Assembly: GCA_937914895.1 (NCBI GenBank)
Contig: CALGIL010000342.1
Coordinates: forward strand, 1 to 9,732
Source: an uncultured Angelakisella sp.
GTDB taxonomy: Bacteria; Bacillota; Clostridia; Oscillospirales; Ruminococcaceae
DNA: 9,732 nt
Direction: 5' to 3'
The translations under genes and the position numbers were made by a program. This document shows, piece after piece, positions 1-6,098 of this stretch. The notes beneath the pieces are model-generated. The model had not been told where the DNA came from and did not search any database. It was given only the letters and a program-made list of their open reading frames with translations. Numbering within the stretch: position 1 is the first letter of the stretch; each line of letters begins with the position of its first letter.

Positions 1-1149
1 GGCATCCGCGGACAGCTCGATGGACGCCCCCATGGTAAAGGCCCCCGCCGCCATAATTACCTGGCTGTCGTACCCCGGCATGTCCCAGGGCTCCGGCGAC
101 ACAAAGGAATCCACCGGCGCCCCCTTTTGGATGCCCCGGCAAAAGGCGATAAGCTCCTCCGGCCCGTGGGTGCAAATGGTCTGGATGATGTCGGCCCGGG
201 GCTCCTGCCAGCCGGGGGTTACCCCAAAGCCCAGCAGGTGGTACAGCGCCGCCGCAAAGATGGCGGTCTTAAGGGCGCCGGCCACGGTTTGGGGAGCCAA
301 AAAGAAGCCCAGGTACAGCTCCCGCAGCAGGTCCATGGTGGCCCCCACCTCCCGGCCAAGGCCGGGGCAGGTAAGCCTTTGGGCACACAGCTCCACCAAA
401 TCCCGCCGCCCGGCAATATACCCCCCGGTGGGCACAATGCCTCCCCCCGGGTTTTTGATGAGCGACCCCGCCATGAGGTCCGCCCCCGCCTGGGTGGGCT
501 CGGTGCGCTCCACAAATTCGCCGTAGCAGTTGTCCACCATGACAATGACGCCGGGGTTTGCCTCCTTGGCGGCTTTGGCCATGCGGCCGATGGCCTCCAC
601 CGTCAGGGAGGGGCGCAGGGAGTACCCCCGGCTCCGCTGGATGTACACCACCTTGGCCGACCCCGCCCCCCGGGCAATGGCCGCCAAATCGGGGCTGCCG
701 TCGGGGAGCAGCTCCACCTGGCCGTAGCGGACGCCAAACTCCAGCAGGGAGCCGCCCCCCTGGCCCCGGATGCCGATGGTCTCCTCCAGGGTGTCGTAGG
801 GCCGCCCGGTGACGGACAGCAAAAGGTCCCCCGGCCGCAGCACCCCAAACAGGGCGGTGGCCAGGGCGTGGGTGCCGTTTACAAAGCTGTGGCGCACCAG
901 GGCATCTTCACAGCCAAAGGCGGCGGCAAACACCCGGTCCAGGCCGTCCCGGCCCCGGTCGTCGTAGCCGTAGCCGGTGGTGCCCTTCAGGTGGGCCTCC
1001 GAGATCCGGCAGGCGCCAAAGGCGGCCAGCACCTTTTCCCCGTTGTACCGGGCCACCTCGTCCACCTGGGCCAGCCGGGGGGCGCACAGGGCCTCGGCCT
1101 TCCGGGCCAGCGCCTCCAGCCGGGGATCTATCTTAAAAAAATCGCTCAT
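1..1149 (-). CDS. Methionine gamma-lyase family / aluminium resistance family PLP protein (3' end cut by window)
   Basis: This reading frame stays open to the window edge, so 383 residues are visible and a C-terminal piece (probably a few dozen residues, judged from family length) is missing. It looks like the fold-type I PLP enzyme family annotated as methionine gamma-lyase family or aluminium resistance protein (B. subtilis YnbB type). Matching landmarks are TGYGYDDRGRD near residues 58-68, VRHSFVNGTHA at 85-95, DNCYGEF at 206-212 and SLIKNPGGG at 229-237. Lys232 in the last motif is the likely Schiff-base lysine. The fold supports C-S lyase chemistry on sulphur amino acids, but the true substrate of this subfamily is uncertain. 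The start ATG at 1149 overlaps the stop of the upstream acetyltransferase gene (ATGA) and has an AGGAG about 8 nt ahead, so it is the last visible gene of the murD operon and probably translationally coupled. No signal peptide is seen, so it should be cytosolic. Confidence 0.88.
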   Translation of the reverse strand, partial: MSDFFKIDPRLEALARKAEALCAPRLAQVDEVARYNGEKVLAAFGACRISEAHLKGTTGYGYDDRGRDGLDRVFAAAFGCEDALVRHSFVNGTHALATALFGVLRPGDLLLSVTGRPYDTLEETIGIRGQGGGSLLEFGVRYGQVELLPDGSPDLAAIARGAGSAKVVYIQRSRGYSLRPSLTVEAIGRMAKAAKEANPGVIVMVDNCYGEFVERTEPTQAGADLMAGSLIKNPGGGIVPTGGYIAGRRDLVELCAQRLTCPGLGREVGATMDLLRELYLGFFLAPQTVAGALKTAIFAAALYHLLGFGVTPGWQEPRADIIQTICTHGPEELIAFCRGIQKGAPVDSFVSPEPWDMPGYDSQVIMAAGAFTMGASIELSADA

Positions 1150-1937
1150 AGGGTTTCTCCTGTTCTGATTATCCAGTGGCCCTGCCCCGTGGGGGCAAAG
1201 CCCACCCCCGCATACAGGGGCAGCAGCTCCTCCCGGCAGCAGAGGACGGGGCGGCGGCCCATCCCCTCCGCCAGCCGGCAGAGGGCCCGCACCGCCTGGG
1301 AGGCCAGCCCCCGGCGGCGGTAGGACGGCAGGGTGCAGACATGACTGACCACGGCGTCCCCCGTGCCCATGGAGCCCAGGGCGGCGCAGGCCGCCGCTTT
1401 TTCTCCATCCCACAGCACCGCCCCGGCCGCCGCGCCCCGGCGGCACCGCAGGTGCAGCTCGGCGTACAGGTTGTCCCACCGGTCCCCTGGGGGCACCTCC
1501 CCCGCGTCGGCGTGGAGGTCCATCATGGCCCGGGCCAGGGACGCATCCCCGGGCGGGGCAATTTGCAGGCGCAGGCCGGACAGGACCTCCGGTTCCGGCG
1601 CATCCTCAGGGTGCCATGCCAGCACAGGGCGGCGCACCCCCCGGGCGGGCCCCAGGACCTCTATAATGGCGTCGTCCACCTGGAGAAGGCTTCCGCCCAA
1701 CAGCTCCAAAAAGGCCGCGGCCTCCCGGGCGGCGGGTCCAGGGTGGGCGGTGGCCCACAGGGAATCTCCGCTGCGGCAAAGCCAGCTGTGGACGCCCGCC
1801 TCATCCTCCCCCACCCAAAACTCCCGCAGGATGCCGCCCCCGGCACTGGCGGCCTGAGCCTGTATTTGGGCGGCGATAAGGGGGCTGCCCCCCGTCCCGC
1901 CCAGGGCGGAGCAGAAGGGCTCCGCCAGGCGGATCAC
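1146..1937 (-). CDS. GNAT family N-acetyltransferase
   Basis: This 263-residue protein has a C-terminal GNAT domain. The acetyl-CoA binding motif A lies around residues 195-220 (VSHVCTLPSYRRRGLASQA), with the RRRGLA pyrophosphate-binding turn at 207-212 and the usual C-terminal LYAGVGF strand-helix element at about 241-247. The first 125 or so residues do not show a second clear motif A and may be a divergent or degenerate GNAT half, as in tandem-GNAT proteins. The acceptor substrate cannot be predicted. The start is GTG at 1937, overlapping the upstream M42 peptidase stop as GTGA. Its own stop overlaps the next ATG as ATGA, so it is locked between two neighbours by 4-nt overlaps and is almost certainly co-transcribed and coupled. 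It is GC-rich and alanine/glycine-rich like its neighbours, so it belongs to the core genome. Confidence 0.85.
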   Translation of the reverse strand: MIRLAEPFCSALGGTGGSPLIAAQIQAQAASAGGGILREFWVGEDEAGVHSWLCRSGDSLWATAHPGPAAREAAAFLELLGGSLLQVDDAIIEVLGPARGVRRPVLAWHPEDAPEPEVLSGLRLQIAPPGDASLARAMMDLHADAGEVPPGDRWDNLYAELHLRCRRGAAAGAVLWDGEKAAACAALGSMGTGDAVVSHVCTLPSYRRRGLASQAVRALCRLAEGMGRRPVLCCREELLPLYAGVGFAPTGQGHWIIRTGETL

Positions 1938-2962
1938 CGGGGCAGGTCCCCGGCCAGGGCGGTCAGCAGGTCCATGGCGGACCGGATGTCCGCGGGGCTT
2001 GCGCAGGAGGTGGCGGAGTGGATGTACCGCACCGGCACCGACACCGCCAGCACCCGGGCCCCGGCGGCCGCCGTCTGCAGGCTGCGGCTGTTGTTGCCGC
2101 CAAAGACCCCCTCCTTGGTCTGGCAGGGGATGCCCCTTTCCTCCGCCAGGGCCAGGGCGCGGTCGTACAGCTCCTTTGTGTAAATGGTGCCCCGGTCCAT
2201 AAAGGAGAGCACCGGGCCGGACCCCACCCGGCAGACGGCCTTGTGGCCGGGGGTGCCGTGGATGTCCCCGGCGGTGGTGCCCTCCACCGCCACGGCAATG
2301 TCCGGGCGCACCGCAAAGGCCGCGGCCTTTGCGCCGTGGCAGCCGGTCTCCTCCTGCACCGAAAAGGAAAAGGCGCAGTCGCAGGGCAGGTCGGACTGGA
2401 TAAGGCCCACCAAAAGGGCGCAGCCCACCCGGTCGTCAATGGCCCGCATCCGCACCAGATCCCCCATGGGGGTCCAGTCGCTGTCAAAGGTGATCATATC
2501 CCCCACCTTTACCAGCGTCTGGGCGGCCGCCCGGTCCGGGGCGCCGATGTCAATGAGCATATCGTCGGTTTTGACGTAGCTTTCCCTGTCCTTTGCGTCC
2601 ATAAGGTGAATGGGCTTTGCGCCGATGACCCCGGGGATGACCCGGTCGTCCGGCCCCACCAGCACCCGGCGGGCGGTGGTCACCGAGGGCATGACGCCCC
2701 CCACCGGCGTAAAGCGGAGCATGCCGTCCTCCTCGATGTAGGTGACCACAAAGCCCACCTCGTCCATGTGGGCGTCAAACAGCACCTTTTTGGCGGGCCG
2801 GGCCGTCCCGCGCTTTTCCACAATCAGGTTGCCCATGTTGTCCACATGCCAGGTGTCACAGTGGTCTTGAATCCGGGCGATAATGGCCTCCCGGACCCGG
2901 TCCTCCCGGCCCGAAATGCCCCGGATGGCGGTCAGCTCCCGCAAGCGTGTCATCAGGTCCAT
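1934..2962 (-). CDS. M42 family metallopeptidase (glutamyl aminopeptidase/endoglucanase-like), copy 1
   Basis: This is a 342-residue M42 aminopeptidase, normal for the family. Such enzymes are cytosolic, use two metal ions, and usually form dodecameric tetrahedral particles that trim peptides. Expected ligands are visible: His65 in DAHMDE, Asp176-Asp177 in AIDDRVG, the catalytic Glu pair 204-205 in VQEETGCHG, Glu227 in VAVEGTTAGD and His315 in RYIHSATS. The fourth ligand is Glu rather than the Asp of the neighbouring paralogue, a natural alternative in this clan. I chose ATG at 2962 because AGGAGG lies 9 nt ahead. An upstream in-frame start at 3016 would overlap the previous gene by about 50 nt and would add a tail unlike the family. 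It starts 1 nt after the second M42 gene ends, and its ribosome binding site lies inside that gene. Substrate preference cannot be read from sequence. Confidence 0.92.
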   Translation of the reverse strand: MDLMTRLRELTAIRGISGREDRVREAIIARIQDHCDTWHVDNMGNLIVEKRGTARPAKKVLFDAHMDEVGFVVTYIEEDGMLRFTPVGGVMPSVTTARRVLVGPDDRVIPGVIGAKPIHLMDAKDRESYVKTDDMLIDIGAPDRAAAQTLVKVGDMITFDSDWTPMGDLVRMRAIDDRVGCALLVGLIQSDLPCDCAFSFSVQEETGCHGAKAAAFAVRPDIAVAVEGTTAGDIHGTPGHKAVCRVGSGPVLSFMDRGTIYTKELYDRALALAEERGIPCQTKEGVFGGNNSRSLQTAAAGARVLAVSVPVRYIHSATSCASPADIRSAMDLLTALAGDLPR

Positions 2963-2963
2963 G

Positions 2964-4001
2964 TCAGCGTACCTCCTTTGCATATGCGGCCAGCAGCCGG
3001 GCCGTGTCCAGCACATCCCGGGCCTTCACCACTTCCACCGCGGTGTGCATATTGCGCAGGGGGATGGATACCAGGGCCGTGCGCACCCCTGTCCCGACGG
3101 CAAAAATGCTGTCGGCGTCGGTGCTGGTGCGGCCCCCCATCACCTCGTCCTGGCAGGGGATGTCCTCCTCCCCGCACAGCTCCTGCAGCCGCCGGGTCAT
3201 GGCGCTGTCCAGCCCCGGGGCGTGGCCGATCATGGGGCCGCCCCCCAGGGTGCCGCAGCGGTGTTTGGGCACCCCAAAGCCGTCGGCAAAGGAGACGTCC
3301 ACCGCAATGGCCCGGTCGGGGGCCAGGGCATAGGCGGCGGTGGCGGCGCCCTGGCCGCCCACCTCCTCCAGGGATGCCAGCACCACGCTGACCTTGCAGC
3401 CGGGCTTCTGCTCTTTGATCAGATGTGCGGCGGCGATGACCGCCACGCAGCCCACCCGGTCGTCCTGGGCGGCGGACAGCATCAGGTCCTCCCCCATGGG
3501 GATAAAGCGGTTGTCCATGGTGACGGGGTCGCCGGAGCGGAAGAACTCCCGGGCCTCTTCGGTGGAATACCCCGTGTCAACAAGCAGGTCGGAAATCTTT
3601 TGGGGTTTTTCCTCCCCGTCAATAAGATGGGGCGGGGTGGAGGCCACCACTGCCGGACGGGGTCCCCCGGCGGTATGGATGACCACCGCCATGGCGGGCA
3701 GCAGGCGGTTATCCAGTCCCCCCACGTTGGACACCCGTAAAAAGCCCCCCTCCTCCAGGTGGGTGACGGTCATGCCCACCTGGTCCAGGTGGGCCTCCAG
3801 CATCAGGTGGGGGGCGTCCGTCTCTCCCTCCTGCACGGTGCAGAGGAGGGAGCCCAGGGGGCTTTCCTTCACCGGGCCCAGGGCCGAAAGCAGGCCCCGG
3901 GCAATTTGGGCGGCGCTTTTTTCCCCCTGGCCCTCCCGCCCGGAGATGCCCGGCGCCTCGCACAGCTGCCGGGTCCACCGCATAATTTGTTCCTTATCCA
4001 T
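2964..4001 (-). CDS. M42 family metallopeptidase, copy 2
   Basis: This is a 345-residue M42 peptidase that is clearly paralogous to, but well diverged from, the gene just downstream. Metal and catalytic residues are present: His71 in LEAHLDQVG, Asp180-Asp181 in AAQDDRVGC, Glu212-Glu213 in SLEEVGGQGA, Asp235 in IAVDVSFAD and His319 in RNMHTAVE. The N-terminal CEAPGISGREG motif is also typical of M42. It is predicted to be a cytosolic metal-dependent aminopeptidase. The ATG at 4001 has GGAGG 7 nt upstream. An in-frame frame extends 80 codons further upstream into murD but has no family similarity and was discarded. The gene lies 55 nt after murD and 1 nt before the next M42 gene. Two tandem M42 types raise the possibility of a mixed oligomer, as known for some archaeal TET peptidases; that is inference. 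Confidence 0.92.
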   Translation of the reverse strand: MDKEQIMRWTRQLCEAPGISGREGQGEKSAAQIARGLLSALGPVKESPLGSLLCTVQEGETDAPHLMLEAHLDQVGMTVTHLEEGGFLRVSNVGGLDNRLLPAMAVVIHTAGGPRPAVVASTPPHLIDGEEKPQKISDLLVDTGYSTEEAREFFRSGDPVTMDNRFIPMGEDLMLSAAQDDRVGCVAVIAAAHLIKEQKPGCKVSVVLASLEEVGGQGAATAAYALAPDRAIAVDVSFADGFGVPKHRCGTLGGGPMIGHAPGLDSAMTRRLQELCGEEDIPCQDEVMGGRTSTDADSIFAVGTGVRTALVSIPLRNMHTAVEVVKARDVLDTARLLAAYAKEVR

Positions 4002-4021
4002 GGTTGTCCTCCATTCCGTCA

Positions 4022-4049
4022 GGCCCGCGGCAGTTGGATACCGCGGACC
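4022..4049 (-). other. GC-rich hairpin between murD and the M42 genes
   Basis: Nine-base arms (4022-4030 and 4041-4049) pair with one G-U wobble in the minus-strand RNA around a 10-nt loop. Each arm contains CCGCGG. There is no following U-run, so it is not a standard intrinsic terminator. It sits in the only sizeable gap of the operon and could be an RNA-processing or partial-attenuation point that separates murD expression from the downstream genes. The function is inferred. Confidence 0.45.
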
Positions 4050-4056
4050 GGGTCTT

Positions 4057-5448
4057 TTATTGCAGGCCGCGCACCAGTTCCTTAAAGTGGCGGCCCCGGG
4101 CCTCAAAGTTGGGGTAGGCGTCAAAGCTGGCGCAGGCGGGGGACAGGGAGACGACATCCCCCTCCTTTGCCTCCCGCCGGGCGATCTCCACCGCCTGGGC
4201 CAGGTCGGCGGCCCGCAGAATGCGCAGGCCGCTGTCCCCAAAGCCGGGGTCGGCGGTTACCGCCGCCTCTATTTTGCCGGCGGTTTTGCCGGTTAGGATC
4301 AAAAGCTTGACCCGTTCCACCAGCACTGGGGCCAAAGGTTCAAAGGGGATCTGCTTGTCATAGCCGCCGGCGATGATGATGAGCTTTTGGTCAAAGGACC
4401 GCAGCCCCGCCATGGTCCGGGTGGGGCTGGTGGCGATGGAGTCGTTGTACCAGCGCACCCCGTCCAGCTCCCGGACAAACTCAATGCGGTGCTCCACCCC
4501 GCCAAACTCCCCCGCCACCTTACGGATGGCCTCCAGGGAGACGATGCCCCACACCGCCGAAACGGCGGCCAGCATATTCTCCACGTTGTGCAGCCCCGGG
4601 ATGCGGATCTGGGAGGCCTCCATGAGGCGGGTGCGCTCCTGGCCGTCGCTGTACCACAGCACCTTGTCCCCGTCCATCCAGGCGCCCCGCTCCACCTTCT
4701 CCCGCCGGGAGAAGGTGTTTAAATCCCCCCGCACCAGGGAGGCAAAGCTGAGGGTGACGGCGTTGTCCGCCCCCAGCACCGTCTTGGAAAAGCCGTCCTG
4801 GTGCAGCAGGATGTTCTTTTTGGCGTCGATGTACTCCTCCATGTCCTTGTGGACGTCCAGGTGGTTGGGGGACACGTTGGTGACCACCGCCACCCGGGGC
4901 CCCCGCCGCATGGAGATGAGCTGAAAGCTGGACAGCTCCACCACCGCCCAGTCCCCGGGCCGGATGGATTCCACCTGGGGCAGCAGGGCCCTGCCGATAT
5001 TGCCCCCCAGGTGGACGGTATAGCCCTGGGCCCGCAGCATCTCAGCAATGAGGGTGGTGGTGGTGGTTTTGCCGTCGCTGCCGGTGACGGCGATGATGGG
5101 GCAGGGGCACAGGTCGAAAAAGACCTCCAGCTCGCTGGTCACCACCCGCCCCTGGGCCCGGGCGGCCTCCAGCTCCGGCCGGTGGAAGTACACCCCCGGC
5201 GCCCGGAAGATGACGTCGCCGTCCAGATGCTCCATGGCGTCGGGCCCCAGCACCATGACGCCGCCCAGGGCCTCCAGCTCGTCCGCCAGGGCCCCCACCT
5301 CGGGGCGGGTCTTGCGGTCGAACACCGTGACGGCAATGCCTTTACGCAGCATCATTCGGATGAGGTCGTTGTTGGTGACCCCAAGGCCGATGACGTTGAC
5401 CTTTCGTGCTTTCAGCCCCTCAAAAAACAGCGGGATTTTTTCCTCCAC
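4057..5448 (-). CDS. murD: UDP-N-acetylmuramoyl-L-alanine--D-glutamate ligase (MurD)
   Basis: MurD adds D-glutamate to UDP-MurNAc-L-alanine in the cytosolic stage of peptidoglycan synthesis, using ATP. The 463-residue protein shows the Mur ligase layout: an N-terminal Rossmann-like domain (VNVIGLGV at about 17-24), the ATP P-loop TGSDGKTTT at about 122-130 with Lys127, then VSPNHLDVH and IDAKKN at about 192-212 (the latter holding the carbamylated-lysine region). The third-domain motifs are WYNDSIATSP (about 333-342) and the C-terminal SLSPACASFDAY. The start is GTG at 5448, with AAGGAG 9 nt upstream. An earlier GTG at 5496 would fall at or before the predicted transcription start (about 5498), so I reject it. 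It is the first gene of the minus-strand operon; peptidases and a PLP enzyme downstream are an unusual setting, since murD often sits in the division and cell wall cluster. Confidence 0.95.
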   Translation of the reverse strand: MEEKIPLFFEGLKARKVNVIGLGVTNNDLIRMMLRKGIAVTVFDRKTRPEVGALADELEALGGVMVLGPDAMEHLDGDVIFRAPGVYFHRPELEAARAQGRVVTSELEVFFDLCPCPIIAVTGSDGKTTTTTLIAEMLRAQGYTVHLGGNIGRALLPQVESIRPGDWAVVELSSFQLISMRRGPRVAVVTNVSPNHLDVHKDMEEYIDAKKNILLHQDGFSKTVLGADNAVTLSFASLVRGDLNTFSRREKVERGAWMDGDKVLWYSDGQERTRLMEASQIRIPGLHNVENMLAAVSAVWGIVSLEAIRKVAGEFGGVEHRIEFVRELDGVRWYNDSIATSPTRTMAGLRSFDQKLIIIAGGYDKQIPFEPLAPVLVERVKLLILTGKTAGKIEAAVTADPGFGDSGLRILRAADLAQAVEIARREAKEGDVVSLSPACASFDAYPNFEARGRHFKELVRGLQ

Positions 5449-5497
5449 CGTACCACGCTCCTTATCCGCCCCCGGCCCTATGGCGCCCCGGGGCACT

Positions 5498-5533
5498 ATG
5501 ATTCATTATACGGAAAAAACATCCAAATATCAA
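5498..5533 (-). promoter_or_regulatory. Predicted sigma-A promoter of the murD operon
   Basis: On the minus strand, TTGATA (5533-5528) and a perfect TATAAT (5510-5505) are separated by 17 nt. The transcription start would be near 5498, giving a leader of about 50 nt before the murD GTG. The spacing and the ribosome binding site agree with this start. No operator is obvious, although a GC-rich imperfect palindrome centred on CCCCGGGG (5486-5493) lies just inside the transcript. Confidence 0.75.
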
Positions 5534-5680
5534 ACGAAAAACATAGAAAAAACAATAGAGAAAAGCACAAAGGAGGCACAGGGCGCGGGTACATCCTTCT
5601 TTTTTGGCGCCAGTGCGGGCGCACCGTGCCCGCCCATCCGGCACCCCGGGGAAAAACCCAAAAATCACCCCCAAACAGGC

Positions 5681-5710
5681 TTGACAATCCCGCCGGGGCG
5701 ATGCTATAAT
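5681..5710 (+). promoter_or_regulatory. Promoter of tRNA-Leu
   Basis: Perfect consensus boxes TTGACA (5681-5686) and TATAAT (5705-5710) are separated by 18 nt, and a TG one base before the -10 box gives an extended -10. The expected start is near 5717, about 20 nt ahead of the tRNA. This is the strength expected for a stable RNA gene. It points away from the murD promoter, and the stretch between them (5534-5680) holds no convincing gene; it contains a small GC-rich inverted repeat at 5615-5633. Confidence 0.85.
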
Positions 5711-5735
5711 AGCAAAGCGCTCACACGCGCGGTAT

Positions 5736-5822
5736 GCGGCTATGGCGGAATCGGCAGACGCGCTAGATTCAGGTTCTAGTCGGGGCAACTCGGTGGAGGT
5801 TCAAGTCCTCTTAGCCGCACCA
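5736..5822 (+). tRNA. tRNA-Leu (anticodon CAG)
   Basis: The 87-nt gene folds as a class II tRNA. The acceptor strands GCGGCTA (5736-5742) and TAGCCGC (5812-5818) pair fully, followed by discriminator A and encoded CCA (5820-5822). The anticodon stem CTAGA/TCTAG (5763-5767, 5775-5779) encloses TTCAGGT, giving anticodon CAG at 5770-5772 with G37. The T arm GGAGG/CCTCT has loop TTCAAGT (5800-5806). The long variable arm around 5780-5794 fits leucine. It decodes CUG, a codon heavily used by the GC-rich neighbours. It is a single tRNA with its own promoter and terminator, and it marks the boundary where base composition changes. Confidence 0.97.
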
Positions 5823-5859
5823 AAGGGTGAATCCTATAAGGATTCACCCTTTTTGTTTT
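5823..5859 (+). terminator. Intrinsic terminator of tRNA-Leu
   Basis: A 12-bp stem (5823-5834 with 5840-5851) and the 5-nt loop TATAA are followed by a T-rich tract to 5859. It begins immediately after the encoded CCA end, leaving almost no 3' trailer. Confidence 0.93.
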
Positions 5860-5919
5860 GTAAAGAATCGCTTTTTTCGATACGGTCTTATCATTCGCTT
5901 TTCAAACTTTTTCACATTC

Positions 5920-5948
5920 TTGACAGGCTCGATCTTTTATGTCATAAT
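5920..5948 (+). promoter_or_regulatory. Strong promoter upstream of the AIPR-like gene
   Basis: TTGACA (5920-5925) and CATAAT (5943-5948) are separated by exactly 17 nt, and TG one base before the -10 box makes an extended -10. The predicted start is near 5955. It lies after the tRNA terminator, so it is an independent promoter. It is followed by a leader and an intrinsic terminator before the coding region. Confidence 0.8.
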
Positions 5949-5954
5949 GCATAT

Positions 5955-6054
5955 GTCTACTGGACAGTGGACGGAATAACAATATGCGCCTGGATAGGCT
6001 CTGGAAATTACGTTTGTGTATGTTTCAAGGGCCAACAGATGTTGGCCCTTTTTT
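5955..6054 (+). ncRNA. Putative short leader RNA ending in a terminator, upstream of the AIPR-like gene
   Basis: The predicted transcript begins near 5955 and would end at the T-run at 6054, giving an RNA of about 100 nt that precedes the AIPR-like gene without encoding a credible peptide. Its body carries three CTGGA motifs (5960-5964, 5990-5994, 6001-6005), and two adjacent 30-nt units (5960-5989, 5990-6019) agree at 15 positions by hand count. A small GCCT/AGGC hairpin lies at about 5987-5998. It could be a cis attenuator that tunes the downstream gene or a separate small RNA. I recognise no known RNA family, so its existence is inferred from the promoter and terminator. Confidence 0.45.
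6027..6054 (+). terminator. Intrinsic terminator/attenuator ahead of the AIPR-like gene
   Basis: A perfect 10-bp stem (6027-6036 with 6041-6050), the 4-nt loop AGAT and a continuous T-run (6049-6054) form a textbook terminator. It lies about 70 nt after the predicted transcription start and 44 nt before the ATG of the next gene. No other promoter is evident after it, so expression of that gene should need read-through, RNA processing or antitermination. Confidence 0.88.
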
Positions 6055-6098
6055 GTTTCCAGGCTGATCCAACCGCGGAATTTAGAAAGGGGACAACC

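Noticed and set aside
127..1323. Long plus-strand open frames opposite the minus-strand operon (also 1176-2183, 2018-3391, 2883-3740).
   Set aside because: They are typical antisense shadows in GC-rich DNA: no ribosome binding sites, low-complexity composition and no recognisable domains.
5449..5496. Earlier in-frame GTG start for murD at 5496.
   Set aside because: It falls at or before the predicted transcription start near 5498, lacks a ribosome binding site and adds residues absent from the family. The GTG at 5448 has a well-spaced AAGGAG.
5496..5687. A 63-residue phenylalanine-rich minus-strand frame in the divergent intergenic region.
   Set aside because: It overlaps the -35 box of the tRNA promoter and the murD promoter, has no ribosome binding site, and its hydrophobic character comes from T-rich promoter DNA.
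5953..5979. Eight-codon open frame (ATG to TAA) in the AIPR leader, as a possible leader peptide.
   Set aside because: It starts at the predicted transcription start, so there is no room for a ribosome binding site, and it has no run of regulatory codons.
5742..6098. Long open extension of the AIPR-like frame back into the tRNA.
   Set aside because: It would read through the tRNA and two terminators. The ATG at 6099 has a strong ribosome binding site and protein similarity begins after it.
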